A DNA stretch of 64,000 nucleotides from Bryobacterales bacterium (GTDB lineage: Bacteria; Acidobacteriota; Terriglobia; Bryobacterales; Bryobacteraceae), in the NCBI GenBank assembly GCA_003170295.1, contig PNAJ01000057.1, positions 83,212 to 147,211 of the forward strand, read 5' to 3'. The position numbers and the translations under genes were made by a program. Positions 7,624 to 15,700 of the stretch are shown here, piece by piece. Within the stretch, counting starts at the first letter, position 1, and each line of letters begins with the position of its first letter. The notes under the pieces are model-generated. The model saw nothing but the letters and a program-made list of their open reading frames with translations. It had not been told where the DNA came from and searched no databases.

Positions 7624-9944
7624 AGATCTTGTTGCTGGTCATGTGCGCGGCGGTTTGCTTCGCGCAGGAAACGTTTCCGGGCTCGGCCACGCTTGACGCG
7701 GCTGTCGATCAGGCGGTTCGCGATGGACTGATTCCTGGGGCCGTGCTGATTGTCGGGCACGACGGAAAAATCCTTCATCGCAAGGCCTACGGGAATCGCG
7801 CGCTGGTGCCCGAGCGCGAGGCGATGACGCTCGATACCATTTTCGACGTCGCGTCGCTGACGAAGGTGATCGCGACAACTTCCGGCGCGATGAAGATTTT
7901 CGAGGATGGAAAGCTGCGCCTGTCGGAGAGGGTCACCGATTATTTGCCAGAGTTTCAGGGCGCGAAGAGCGACATCACGATTCGCGATTTGATGACTCAT
8001 TTTTCCGGTTTTAAGCCCGATTTTGACCTCGATTCGGCCCTTAACAGCTACGATAAGGGCATTTATCGCGCGCTCATCGAAGAGCCGCAGAATCCGCCGG
8101 GCGTGCGATTCGTCTATAGCGACACCAATTTTATCCTGATGGGCGAGATTGTGCATCGCAAGAGCGGAAAAACGCTCGACGAGTTCACGCGCGATGAGAT
8201 TTTCAATCCGCTGGGGATGGTCGATACACAGTTCAATCCTCCGGCATCGTTGCGCGGGCGCATTGCGCCGACTGAGGTCGATGCGGCGACGGGCGCACCT
8301 TTTCGTGGCGTGGTACACGATCCGCGGGCGCGGCTGATGGGCGGCGTCGCGGGACATGCGGGACTTTTCTCGACCGCGGCGGATCTGTCGCGCTTCGCTG
8401 AGATGATGCTTGGGATGGGGACGCGCGATGGCGTGCGCGTGTTTTCGCCGCTCACGGTGCGCAAGTTTACTTCGCCCGAGACGCCGCCCGATCAGCCGGT
8501 GCTGCGCGGGCTGGGATGGGACATCGATTCTTCGTATTCGTCGAATCGCGGGGAATTGTTTCCGATCGGCTCCTATGGGCACACGGGGTTTACCGGGACG
8601 TCCATCTGGATCGATCCAACGACCAATTCCTACGTTATTCTGCTAACGAATTTCGTCCATCCCAAAGCGGGGAAGAGTCTCACCGCGTTTCGCTCGCGGA
8701 TCGCAACGATTGCGGCGGCGGCGATCGGAGTGGACGCGCCGGGTGTCAGCGTCGTTGGATATAACGAGACGCTAGCGGGTCCCGGAGTTCGGCGGATGAT
8801 CGCTCCAAATCATCGGGTGCTGACCGGGCTCGACGTGCTGGAGCAAGACAATTTCGCGGCGTTGAAGGGCAAACGGATCGGGCTGATCACCAATCACACT
8901 GGCTTCGATCAGAGCGGCCGCCGCAACGTCGATGCGATGCGAGACGCCGGTGTGAAAGTCACAGCGCTGTTTTCCCCGGAACACGGGCTCACGGGTAAAG
9001 AAGACCGGCCGGACGTTGCCGACCAAAAGGACGCGGCGACGGGATTGCCGGTCTGGAGCCTGCACTACAACGGGCGCTATCGCATGACGCCGGAGATGAT
9101 CCATGACGTTGACGCGCTGGTCTTCGATATTCAGGACGTCGGGGCGCGGTTCTACACGTATTCGTGTACCATGCTTTACGCGCTCGAAGGAGCGGCGAAG
9201 GCGGGACTGCCTTTCTATCTTCTCGACCGACCGAATCCGATCACGGGGACGCATGTGGAGGGACCGTCGCTCGACGACGATCTGCAAAGTTTCGTGGGAT
9301 GTTACGCCATCCCGATCCGTCACGGCTTGACGCTGGGCGAATTAGCGACGATGGCGAATGGCGAGAGAAAATTCAACGCGGATTTACACATTATTAAGGT
9401 AAAGAACTGGTCGCGGGGGGATTGGTTCGATTCCACGGGCCTGACCTGGGTCGACCTGTCGCCGAATATGCGCAGCCTGAATGCCGCCACCCTTTATGAG
9501 GGCGTGGCGATGCTCGAAGCGGCGAAGGGTTATTCGGTGGGCCGCGGCACGGATTCGCCGTTTGAACAAATCGGCGCCGAATGGATTCGGGGAGCGGAGC
9601 TGGCCCGTTTCCTGAACGAGCGGTCCATTCCCGGCGTGCGGGTATATGCGACTCGCTTTACGCCGAGCGGTCCACCGCTAAAGGACCGGCCACTGGAAGG
9701 TGTTCGTTTCGTTATCGTGAATCGCGAGCAGTTTTCGTCGGTTCGGCTCGGACTGGAGATCGCTTATGCGCTGGGAAAGCTGTACCCCGGAAAGATCGAC
9801 GTCGAGTCGTGCCGGAAGCTGATTGGCAACAGAAAGGTAATAGATTCGATCAAATCCGGCGAGGGTCCACGGTCGATCGAGCAGCGAATCGAGGAAGAAA
9901 TACGGGCGTTCGAGGAGCGCCGCCGCCCATATTTGCTCTACTAG
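7620..9944 (+). CDS. Fusion of a serine beta-lactamase-like hydrolase with exo-beta-N-acetylmuramidase NamZ (DUF1343)
   Basis: 774 residues with a signal peptide (MKILLLVMCAAVCFA). Residues ~25-380 are a class C beta-lactamase/esterase domain: SLTK nucleophile motif (~79-82), YSDTN as the YxN element (~165), and GHTGFTG in place of KTG (~320). Residues ~395-774 are DUF1343/NamZ (GH171): GLITNHTGFDQSGRRNVDAM, FSPEHGLTG, DVGARFYTYSCTM, LLDRPNPITG and YSVGRGTDSPFEQIGAEWIR. NamZ releases N-acetylmuramate from peptidoglycan ends; in Bacillus subtilis the namZ gene is near a separate beta-lactamase-family gene, so this fusion puts two muropeptide-recycling steps in one periplasmic protein. Substrate specificity of the N-terminal half is unknown. 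Confidence 0.88.
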   Translation: MKILLLVMCAAVCFAQETFPGSATLDAAVDQAVRDGLIPGAVLIVGHDGKILHRKAYGNRALVPEREAMTLDTIFDVASLTKVIATTSGAMKIFEDGKLRLSERVTDYLPEFQGAKSDITIRDLMTHFSGFKPDFDLDSALNSYDKGIYRALIEEPQNPPGVRFVYSDTNFILMGEIVHRKSGKTLDEFTRDEIFNPLGMVDTQFNPPASLRGRIAPTEVDAATGAPFRGVVHDPRARLMGGVAGHAGLFSTAADLSRFAEMMLGMGTRDGVRVFSPLTVRKFTSPETPPDQPVLRGLGWDIDSSYSSNRGELFPIGSYGHTGFTGTSIWIDPTTNSYVILLTNFVHPKAGKSLTAFRSRIATIAAAAIGVDAPGVSVVGYNETLAGPGVRRMIAPNHRVLTGLDVLEQDNFAALKGKRIGLITNHTGFDQSGRRNVDAMRDAGVKVTALFSPEHGLTGKEDRPDVADQKDAATGLPVWSLHYNGRYRMTPEMIHDVDALVFDIQDVGARFYTYSCTMLYALEGAAKAGLPFYLLDRPNPITGTHVEGPSLDDDLQSFVGCYAIPIRHGLTLGELATMANGERKFNADLHIIKVKNWSRGDWFDSTGLTWVDLSPNMRSLNAATLYEGVAMLEAAKGYSVGRGTDSPFEQIGAEWIRGAELARFLNERSIPGVRVYATRFTPSGPPLKDRPLEGVRFVIVNREQFSSVRLGLEIAYALGKLYPGKIDVESCRKLIGNRKVIDSIKSGEGPRSIEQRIEEEIRAFEERRRPYLLY

Positions 9945-9951
9945 ATTGAGA

Positions 9952-9980
9952 GAACGGCGTTAAGTGCATTAACGTCGTTC
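9952..9980. promoter_or_regulatory. Near-perfect 12-bp inverted repeat
   Basis: GAACGGCGTTAA and TTAACGTCGTTC pair with one mismatch around a 5-base loop, ten bases after the NamZ fusion stop. It may be a terminator stem (no T-tract) or an operator for the following receptor gene. Confidence 0.4.
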
Positions 9981-10025
9981 CAATCCTAAACAATTGGAAT
10001 TTCAAGAACATGGGTAGGAAGGCCC

Positions 10026-10055
10026 TTGACACCGCAGCGGGGCTTGAGTCACAAT
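10026..10055 (+). promoter_or_regulatory. Candidate sigma-70 promoter for the TonB-dependent receptor
   Basis: TTGACA (10026-10031), an 18-base spacer and CACAAT (10050-10055). The -35 box is consensus, the -10 matches four of six bases. Transcription would begin near 10062 and leave a leader of about 50 bases with GGGGA before the ATG at 10112. Confidence 0.45.
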
Positions 10056-10111
10056 TGCCTAGTTTTGCTTTCAGACTACTACTGCCTTGGTTCGCAGAAG
10101 GGGACTTAAGA

Positions 10112-13100
10112 ATGAAACGTATACTGCAACTCTGTCCGTTGCTTGGCGTTGCTCTGATTGCTTGTGCTCTCAGCCGCCCGGCGTTTGCACAAGCCCCAGT
10201 GGGGACCATTTCGGGTGTGGTCGCCGATGAGAGCGGAGCCGTCATCCCAAATGCCAGCGTGAAGATTCGTAATAAGGCGACGGGTGCTGAGCGGGTTCTC
10301 ATGTCCAGCGCCGACGGCAGTTTCAGCGCTCCGGCACTACCGGCCGCGGTATACGAAGTGCGCGTGGAGGTGAAGGGGTTCCGCACGGTGGTTCGCGAAG
10401 CCACGGTAGAAACTGGACTCACGACAACGGCGGACATCCGGCTCCCAGTCGGCCAAACTACGGAAGTCGTGAACGTCGAAGCGGCGACGGCGCAAATCGA
10501 ATACGAGAAGCACGCGATCGATGGAGTCGTTACGCGGGAGCAGATTCAGGATCTTCCGCTCAACGGCCGCAGCTTTATGCAGTTAGCTTCGATCGAACCG
10601 GGCGTCACGGTGGGAACGGGCTCCACATCGCAGTACAACGCATTGGCTACGGTTTCGATTCTCGGCGGCTCGGCGGGATTTACAGCCATCAGCGTCGACG
10701 GCGGCTCCATCCGCGATAACATCGAAAATTCGGGCGCCGCGATGAATTTTTCTCAGGAAGTAGTGCAGGAGTTCCAAGTATCTTCGGTGAATTTCGATCT
10801 CTCGACGGACATCACCAGTGTGGGTTCGGTGAACGTGGTGACCAGGAATGGGGGGAACCAATTTCACGGCGCTGGATATTTCTATTTCCGGGATCACAAC
10901 ATGGCGGCCTATCCGAGCCTGGTCCGCAACCCTCTTGCTTTAGATCCATTTTTCGCGCGGCGCAACCCGGGGTTCTGGGTAGGCGGGCCGATCGTGAAGG
11001 ACAAGCTCTTCTTCTTCTTCAACTACGAGTACATGAACCAGGTGCAGAACTACAGCGTGGTCCCGAACCTGCCGTCTGTCGCGGGTCTCCTGGGGAATTT
11101 TGGCAGCCCTTACATAGGCAAGACGCTCAGTTTACGGCTAGATTACAGGCTCAATTCAAAAACCACTCTCTTTGCCCGTTACTCGCATGACGGGAACTCT
11201 GGTTTTGGTCCAAACGGCGGAGCTGTGCTGCCTTCCAGTTGGCTGGTGAACAAGAACTGGAGCGACCAAAGCGTCTTGGGAGTCACGTCTCTGTTAAAAC
11301 CGTCGCTAGTGAACGATTTCCGGTTCAGCTACGCCTTCTGGAGCAATCGCAATCTTTTCCCGAACTCTTCCAATTGCGCGGGTTGCCTGGGCCTGGGTGG
11401 CCCGCAGATCCAGTTTGCAGGCGTATCGAGCAACTTTCAGGTGGGCGACACATCGAACGCAACGCAAGGGCGCGATCTGCGGCGCTTCACCTGGCAAGAC
11501 AGCGCGACCTGGCAGAAGGGCTCCCATCGGATGAAGTTCGGCGGGTTGTGGGAATATGCGCCCGGTTCGGGATTCTGGGGCTATTGCGATCCCTCCTGCG
11601 TGCAGGTATTCTCTCCAGAGTCTTTGGCTGGATATGGATTGACACCACTTATCCCTTTGTTTTTCCCGAACCTGCCCAAGACGATTACCACCAACGCAGA
11701 TCTGTTGAATCTGCCGTTCGCAGGGTCGGCAGTGGGAATTGGCGACCCCAGCCAGCCTCCTCCGTATAATGTCGATAAAGCAAAGATCAATGATCGCGCG
11801 CGCATCTATTTCCAGGACACTTGGAAGATTACGCCGAAGTTTACGTTTAACTATGGCCTTGCCTGGGAATATGAGAGCAATTTATTCAACGAGGATCTGC
11901 CGAAGCCGGCCTACCTGGCTCCGCTCTACGGCAGTGATCTGCGTGCTACGCAAGGACTTACGTCGCACTTTTCTCCGCTGCTCGGTTTTGCCTGGAACGT
12001 AGGGCACGACAACAAGACTGTCATTCGAGGCGGCGCTGGAAAATACTACGAGACGCAGCAACTGTACAAGCGCTTGCAGGAGCGCTCCGAGATTGGCCCA
12101 GTCGGGAACGGACGCATCTTGTATCCTTACACTGGCTATACCAACATATTTCCTGGAATTATTAATGTCGGGGTCACCGCTGCCGTTTACGCGCAGACGG
12201 GGAAGCTGAATCCAGTGATTATTCCGGTGGGCGCTCCGATCCCGGCAAGCGCTATCACTACGTTGACTCTCGGCCAATACGAACAAATCCAGGCGCAGCA
12301 GACGCCGGCAATTGCCGCCAGCCTGGCGACTCCAGTTCCTGGACTAACGCCGATTGCTGTGGCCAAGTCAGGCGATGCTATCTACGGGCTGCACTTTCCG
12401 GTGCAGGATTCCTACCACATGTCGATCGGCGTCCAGCGCGAACTGCGGAGGGATCTGGTGTTGAACGTCGACTTCGTGCGTCGCGTCTTCCTCAACCTGG
12501 AGTACGGCGATTTGGATATGAACCGGTACAACCGCCGTATCAACGGCGTTCAAACGCCGGTGATCCCGATTTGTACAGGCACGCAGTCCAAGGACCCGGC
12601 CGCGGAGTGCTCGACCGGCAGTATCAACTTTTGGCAATCGGGTGCGCGCAGCACCTATACGGCGCTGCTGGTCAAGGCGGATAAGCGGTTCGCCCATCGC
12701 TATCAGTTCACGGCCTCTTACGCCCTACAAAACCAGATGGGCCTGAACGGCATCGAAAACTACGACAACTTTGACTCGACCTGGGGTCCGCAGGGTTCGC
12801 GTCACATTCTGCACATCGTCGGGACGGTACAGCTGCCGTGGGGATTCTCGATCGGCGCGGTCTCGGCGACATCCAGCAAGGGGCCGGTCATGCCGGTGGT
12901 CGGCGGCATCGATATCAGCGGCAGCGGAGCAGGCTCAACGCCCCTGCCGGGGCTGTCCTACAATTGCTTGAACCGCGGCTGCGGGGTGAGCGACTTGCAG
13001 GCAGCGGTAACCAACTGGGATTCCACCTATGCGGGCAAGCTGGATTCCACCGGCAAGAAAATTCCGACACTCACACTACCCTCGAACTACAACCTTGGCC

Positions 13101-13330
13101 GGACGTTCAATTCCCAGGATCTGCGGTTAACGAAAGCGTTCACATATCATGAGCGCTACAAACTGAATATCTTTGGCGAGATGTTCAACGTATTCAATTT
13201 CGCGAACTACAGTGGCTATACTTTCGATCCAAGCTCCGCCGCATTCGGCCAGCAGACCCAGCGCGTGAGCCAGGTGTTCGGTTCGGGCGGTCCTCGCGCG
13301 GTGCAGGTCGGAGCACGAGTTAGTTTCTAG
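10112..13330 (+). CDS. TonB-dependent receptor with N-terminal carboxypeptidase-regulatory domain
   Basis: 1072 residues. The start at 10112 is chosen because it follows GGGGACTTAAGA and opens a clean signal peptide (MKRILQLC...ALSRPAFAQ). Residues ~35-110 are the beta-sandwich CarboxypepD_reg domain (GTISGVVADESGAVIPNASV), then a plug-like segment (DLPLNGRSFMQLASIEPGV, SVDGGSIRDNIENSG, QEFQVSSVNFDLS) and a long outer-membrane barrel ending in VQVGARVSF with a terminal Phe. The layout is that of the large acidobacterial Oar-like receptors. No SusD-type lipoprotein is adjacent, so the ligand cannot be guessed. Its stop overlaps the stop of the convergent glycine acetyltransferase gene. Confidence 0.88.
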   Translation: MKRILQLCPLLGVALIACALSRPAFAQAPVGTISGVVADESGAVIPNASVKIRNKATGAERVLMSSADGSFSAPALPAAVYEVRVEVKGFRTVVREATVETGLTTTADIRLPVGQTTEVVNVEAATAQIEYEKHAIDGVVTREQIQDLPLNGRSFMQLASIEPGVTVGTGSTSQYNALATVSILGGSAGFTAISVDGGSIRDNIENSGAAMNFSQEVVQEFQVSSVNFDLSTDITSVGSVNVVTRNGGNQFHGAGYFYFRDHNMAAYPSLVRNPLALDPFFARRNPGFWVGGPIVKDKLFFFFNYEYMNQVQNYSVVPNLPSVAGLLGNFGSPYIGKTLSLRLDYRLNSKTTLFARYSHDGNSGFGPNGGAVLPSSWLVNKNWSDQSVLGVTSLLKPSLVNDFRFSYAFWSNRNLFPNSSNCAGCLGLGGPQIQFAGVSSNFQVGDTSNATQGRDLRRFTWQDSATWQKGSHRMKFGGLWEYAPGSGFWGYCDPSCVQVFSPESLAGYGLTPLIPLFFPNLPKTITTNADLLNLPFAGSAVGIGDPSQPPPYNVDKAKINDRARIYFQDTWKITPKFTFNYGLAWEYESNLFNEDLPKPAYLAPLYGSDLRATQGLTSHFSPLLGFAWNVGHDNKTVIRGGAGKYYETQQLYKRLQERSEIGPVGNGRILYPYTGYTNIFPGIINVGVTAAVYAQTGKLNPVIIPVGAPIPASAITTLTLGQYEQIQAQQTPAIAASLATPVPGLTPIAVAKSGDAIYGLHFPVQDSYHMSIGVQRELRRDLVLNVDFVRRVFLNLEYGDLDMNRYNRRINGVQTPVIPICTGTQSKDPAAECSTGSINFWQSGARSTYTALLVKADKRFAHRYQFTASYALQNQMGLNGIENYDNFDSTWGPQGSRHILHIVGTVQLPWGFSIGAVSATSSKGPVMPVVGGIDISGSGAGSTPLPGLSYNCLNRGCGVSDLQAAVTNWDSTYAGKLDSTGKKIPTLTLPSNYNLGRTFNSQDLRLTKAFTYHERYKLNIFGEMFNVFNFANYSGYTFDPSSAAFGQQTQRVSQVFGSGGPRAVQVGARVSF

Positions 13331-14508
13331 ACAATATTCATTCGCTTCGCCACTCGCGTGAGAATCTCGATCGCACGTTCGAGAATCTCACGTGAGTGAG
13401 TCGCGGTGACGATGGTCCGCACACGAGCTTTTCCTTCCGCGACGGTCGGGAAGCCTATGCCCGTCGCGAAGAGTCCTTCCTCAAACAGCGCTCGCGAAAA
13501 TGCGTGGGCGGTGGCCGCTTCACCCACCATGATGGGAGTAATCGGCGTCTCGCTGCGGCCGGTGGAGAATCCGTTCGCGCGCAACCCTTCCTGAAAGAGG
13601 CGGGTGTTGGTCCAGAGTTGCTCGATCCGCTCCGGCTCTTGCTCCATTATGTCGAATGCGGCGAGACAGGCGGCTGGAACCGCGGGCGGATGCGATGTCG
13701 AGAAGAGAAACGGCCGTGCCCGATGATAAAGAAAATCGATCAGGTCGCGGCTTCCGCAAACGTAGCCTCCGAGCACGCCCACCGCTTTCGAAAGAGTCCC
13801 CACCTGTACGTCGACACGCCCGTGAAGATGAAAATGATCGACCGTGCCGCGGCCATTTCGCCCGAGGACACCGGAGGAATGGGCATCGTCGACCATCATG
13901 ATCGCGCCGTGCCGCTCCGCCAATTCCGTTAGTTTGTCGAGCGGCCCGATATCTCCGTCCATCGAAAACACGCCATCCGTAATCAGCAGTTTTCGGCCCG
14001 CGACGCCATCGAGCGCTTCAAGTTTTTCCTCGGCATGCGCGACGTCGCGATGCCGGAAAACATGAATCTTCGCGCGCGAGAGGCGGCAGCCATCGATGAT
14101 GCTGGCGTGATTCAGTTCGTCGGAGATGATATGATCCTCCGCGCCGAGCAGGGCGGAGACGGTTCCTGCATTGGCGGCGAATCCGGATTGAAAAACGACG
14201 CACGCTTCCACATTTTTGAAAGCAGCGATCCGGCGCTCCAGTTCCAGATGCAGGCTCATGGTGCCGGAGATGGATCGCACCGCTCCCGAGCCCGCGCCAT
14301 AACGTCTGGTCGCCTCGATCGCCGCTTCGACGAGCTTGGGATGATTCGCGAGCCCGAGATAATTGTTCGAGGCCAGGTTGATGACCTCTCTGCCGTCGAA
14401 CTTCGCGATGGGCTCGCAGGGCGACTCCAGTTCGCGGAGCCGCTGAAAGGTCCCAGCCTTGCGCCAGCTATCGAGTTGTTCAGTGAGGTATTGGAGGGCA
14501 TCCGACAT
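13327..14508 (-). CDS. kbl: Glycine C-acetyltransferase (2-amino-3-ketobutyrate CoA ligase)
   Basis: 393 residues from MSDALQYL, matching the usual length of ~392-398; a start seven codons upstream is less likely. This is a PLP alpha-oxoamine synthase: LASNNYLGLANHPKL, YGAGSGAVRSISGT, FQSGFAANAGT, DELNHASIIDG, VDDAHSSGVLGRNGRG, and the PLP Schiff-base lysine in GTLSKAVGVLGGY. The sequence runs close to Bacillus Kbl throughout (RPFLFSTSHPPAV, SETPITPIM). It converts glycine plus acetyl-CoA to 2-amino-3-oxobutyrate, or the reverse in threonine breakdown. No threonine dehydrogenase is alongside, and BioF-like activity cannot be fully excluded. Divergent from the M28-like gene with 37 bases between. 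Confidence 0.88.
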   Translation of the reverse strand: MSDALQYLTEQLDSWRKAGTFQRLRELESPCEPIAKFDGREVINLASNNYLGLANHPKLVEAAIEATRRYGAGSGAVRSISGTMSLHLELERRIAAFKNVEACVVFQSGFAANAGTVSALLGAEDHIISDELNHASIIDGCRLSRAKIHVFRHRDVAHAEEKLEALDGVAGRKLLITDGVFSMDGDIGPLDKLTELAERHGAIMMVDDAHSSGVLGRNGRGTVDHFHLHGRVDVQVGTLSKAVGVLGGYVCGSRDLIDFLYHRARPFLFSTSHPPAVPAACLAAFDIMEQEPERIEQLWTNTRLFQEGLRANGFSTGRSETPITPIMVGEAATAHAFSRALFEEGLFATGIGFPTVAEGKARVRTIVTATHSREILERAIEILTRVAKRMNIV

Positions 14509-14545
14509 GGAAGTTTTAGGATAAAGCATCTGCTAAAATTCGGCC

Positions 14546-15700
14546 ATGCAATCAATGGACACGCTCGATCCGCAGCATTTCACGACGGGCGAGTTCCTGT
14601 TCAACGACGTGAAGGCATACTCAGCGCTGGGCGAACACCGCACCGCGGGCAAAGCGGATCGCGACACGTCGGCGTGGCTCGTCAAACAGCTCGAGGCGTT
14701 CGGATTCACGTCGAAGCTGGTGCCGTTTCGCGTGCGCCAGTTCCAGCTCGATGCGGCGCGACTCACCGCGAACGGACGCTCGATTCCCTGTTTTCCCTTG
14801 TGGCTTCCTCGCGCGACCGGCTCCGAGCCGATCCGTGGTGCCATCGCGCGTGGCTCCATGAAGGATCGCATCGCGATCGTGCGTCTGCCGAAAGGAGGAT
14901 CGATCACACCAGCGCACATCGCGGTCATTCAACCGCTAATCGAAGGAGGCGTCGCCGCGATCATCTGCGTGACTCCAAGCGAGTCCGGTGAATTGATCGC
15001 GCTCAACTCGACCGCCGACGCCGCGCCGTGGCCGGTGCCGATTGTGCTGGTGGGTCCAACGGAGGAGATGAATTTGCGTGGCGCGATCGAGGTGGCCATT
15101 TCTATTCAAGGCCGCGACGACCCCCGCGCCGAAGCGTTCTTGACCGTCGGCGAAATTGGAACGGGTAAAAGACGGATCTTGATCTCGACACCTTCGTCCG
15201 GATGGTTCCACTGCGCCGGAGAACGCGGCCCGGGTATCGCGATGTGGCTCGCGCTCGCGCGTTGGTCGAGCCATCGTGAATCGCCCGTCCGCTACACCTT
15301 CGTTGCATCGTCCGGGCACGAGCTCGGGGAGCAGGGAATGCACAGTTTCCTCGCTGGGCTGGCGCCGCGCCCCGATGAAGTGGATGTTTGGCTGCATTTA
15401 GGCGCGAGCATCGCCGCGCGAGGGTCGACCCGGCGCCTGATGACCAATCGTCGCGAATGGCTTCCGGTTTTTAGCCGTAATTTCGGGTCTATTGGCGATC
15501 TGCAACCCGAAATCACGGACACGCCGCCGGGCGAACTGGCGCAATTGACGAAGCTCGGATACCGTTGTTTCGGAATCGCCGGCGGACATACGCTTTTTCA
15601 TTCGGCCGGCGACCTGCCATCCACCACCAGCGCTGCGATGCTCGAGCCAGTCGGGCAAGCGCTGCTGCGCACCATCGCCGATCTCGAATCAAAGCTCTAG
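14546..15700 (+). CDS. M28-family peptidase-like protein with degenerate metal site
   Basis: 384 residues, no signal peptide. Residues ~20-60 (GEHRTAGKADRDTSAWLVKQLEAFGF) are the typical lead-in of M28 aminopeptidases; ~70-175 resemble the inserted PA-type domain (GSMKDRIAIVRLP, GGVAAIICV). The peptidase core follows, but the expected H-x-D ligand segment reads ISTPSSGWFHCAGERGPGIA, lacking the first His-Asp, and the region after ASSGHELGEQGM has LGASIAAR where an Asp ligand is expected. The catalytic Glu pair position (HELGEQG) and a C-terminal His (GGHTLFHSAGD) remain. Activity is doubtful; a binding or structural role is inference. Overlaps the end of convergent addA by 12 bases. Confidence 0.68.
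   Translation: MQSMDTLDPQHFTTGEFLFNDVKAYSALGEHRTAGKADRDTSAWLVKQLEAFGFTSKLVPFRVRQFQLDAARLTANGRSIPCFPLWLPRATGSEPIRGAIARGSMKDRIAIVRLPKGGSITPAHIAVIQPLIEGGVAAIICVTPSESGELIALNSTADAAPWPVPIVLVGPTEEMNLRGAIEVAISIQGRDDPRAEAFLTVGEIGTGKRRILISTPSSGWFHCAGERGPGIAMWLALARWSSHRESPVRYTFVASSGHELGEQGMHSFLAGLAPRPDEVDVWLHLGASIAARGSTRRLMTNRREWLPVFSRNFGSIGDLQPEITDTPPGELAQLTKLGYRCFGIAGGHTLFHSAGDLPSTTSAAMLEPVGQALLRTIADLESKL

Noticed and set aside
7515..8582. 355-codon open frame opposite the beta-lactamase domain
   Set aside because: Arg-rich antisense shadow of a conserved domain.
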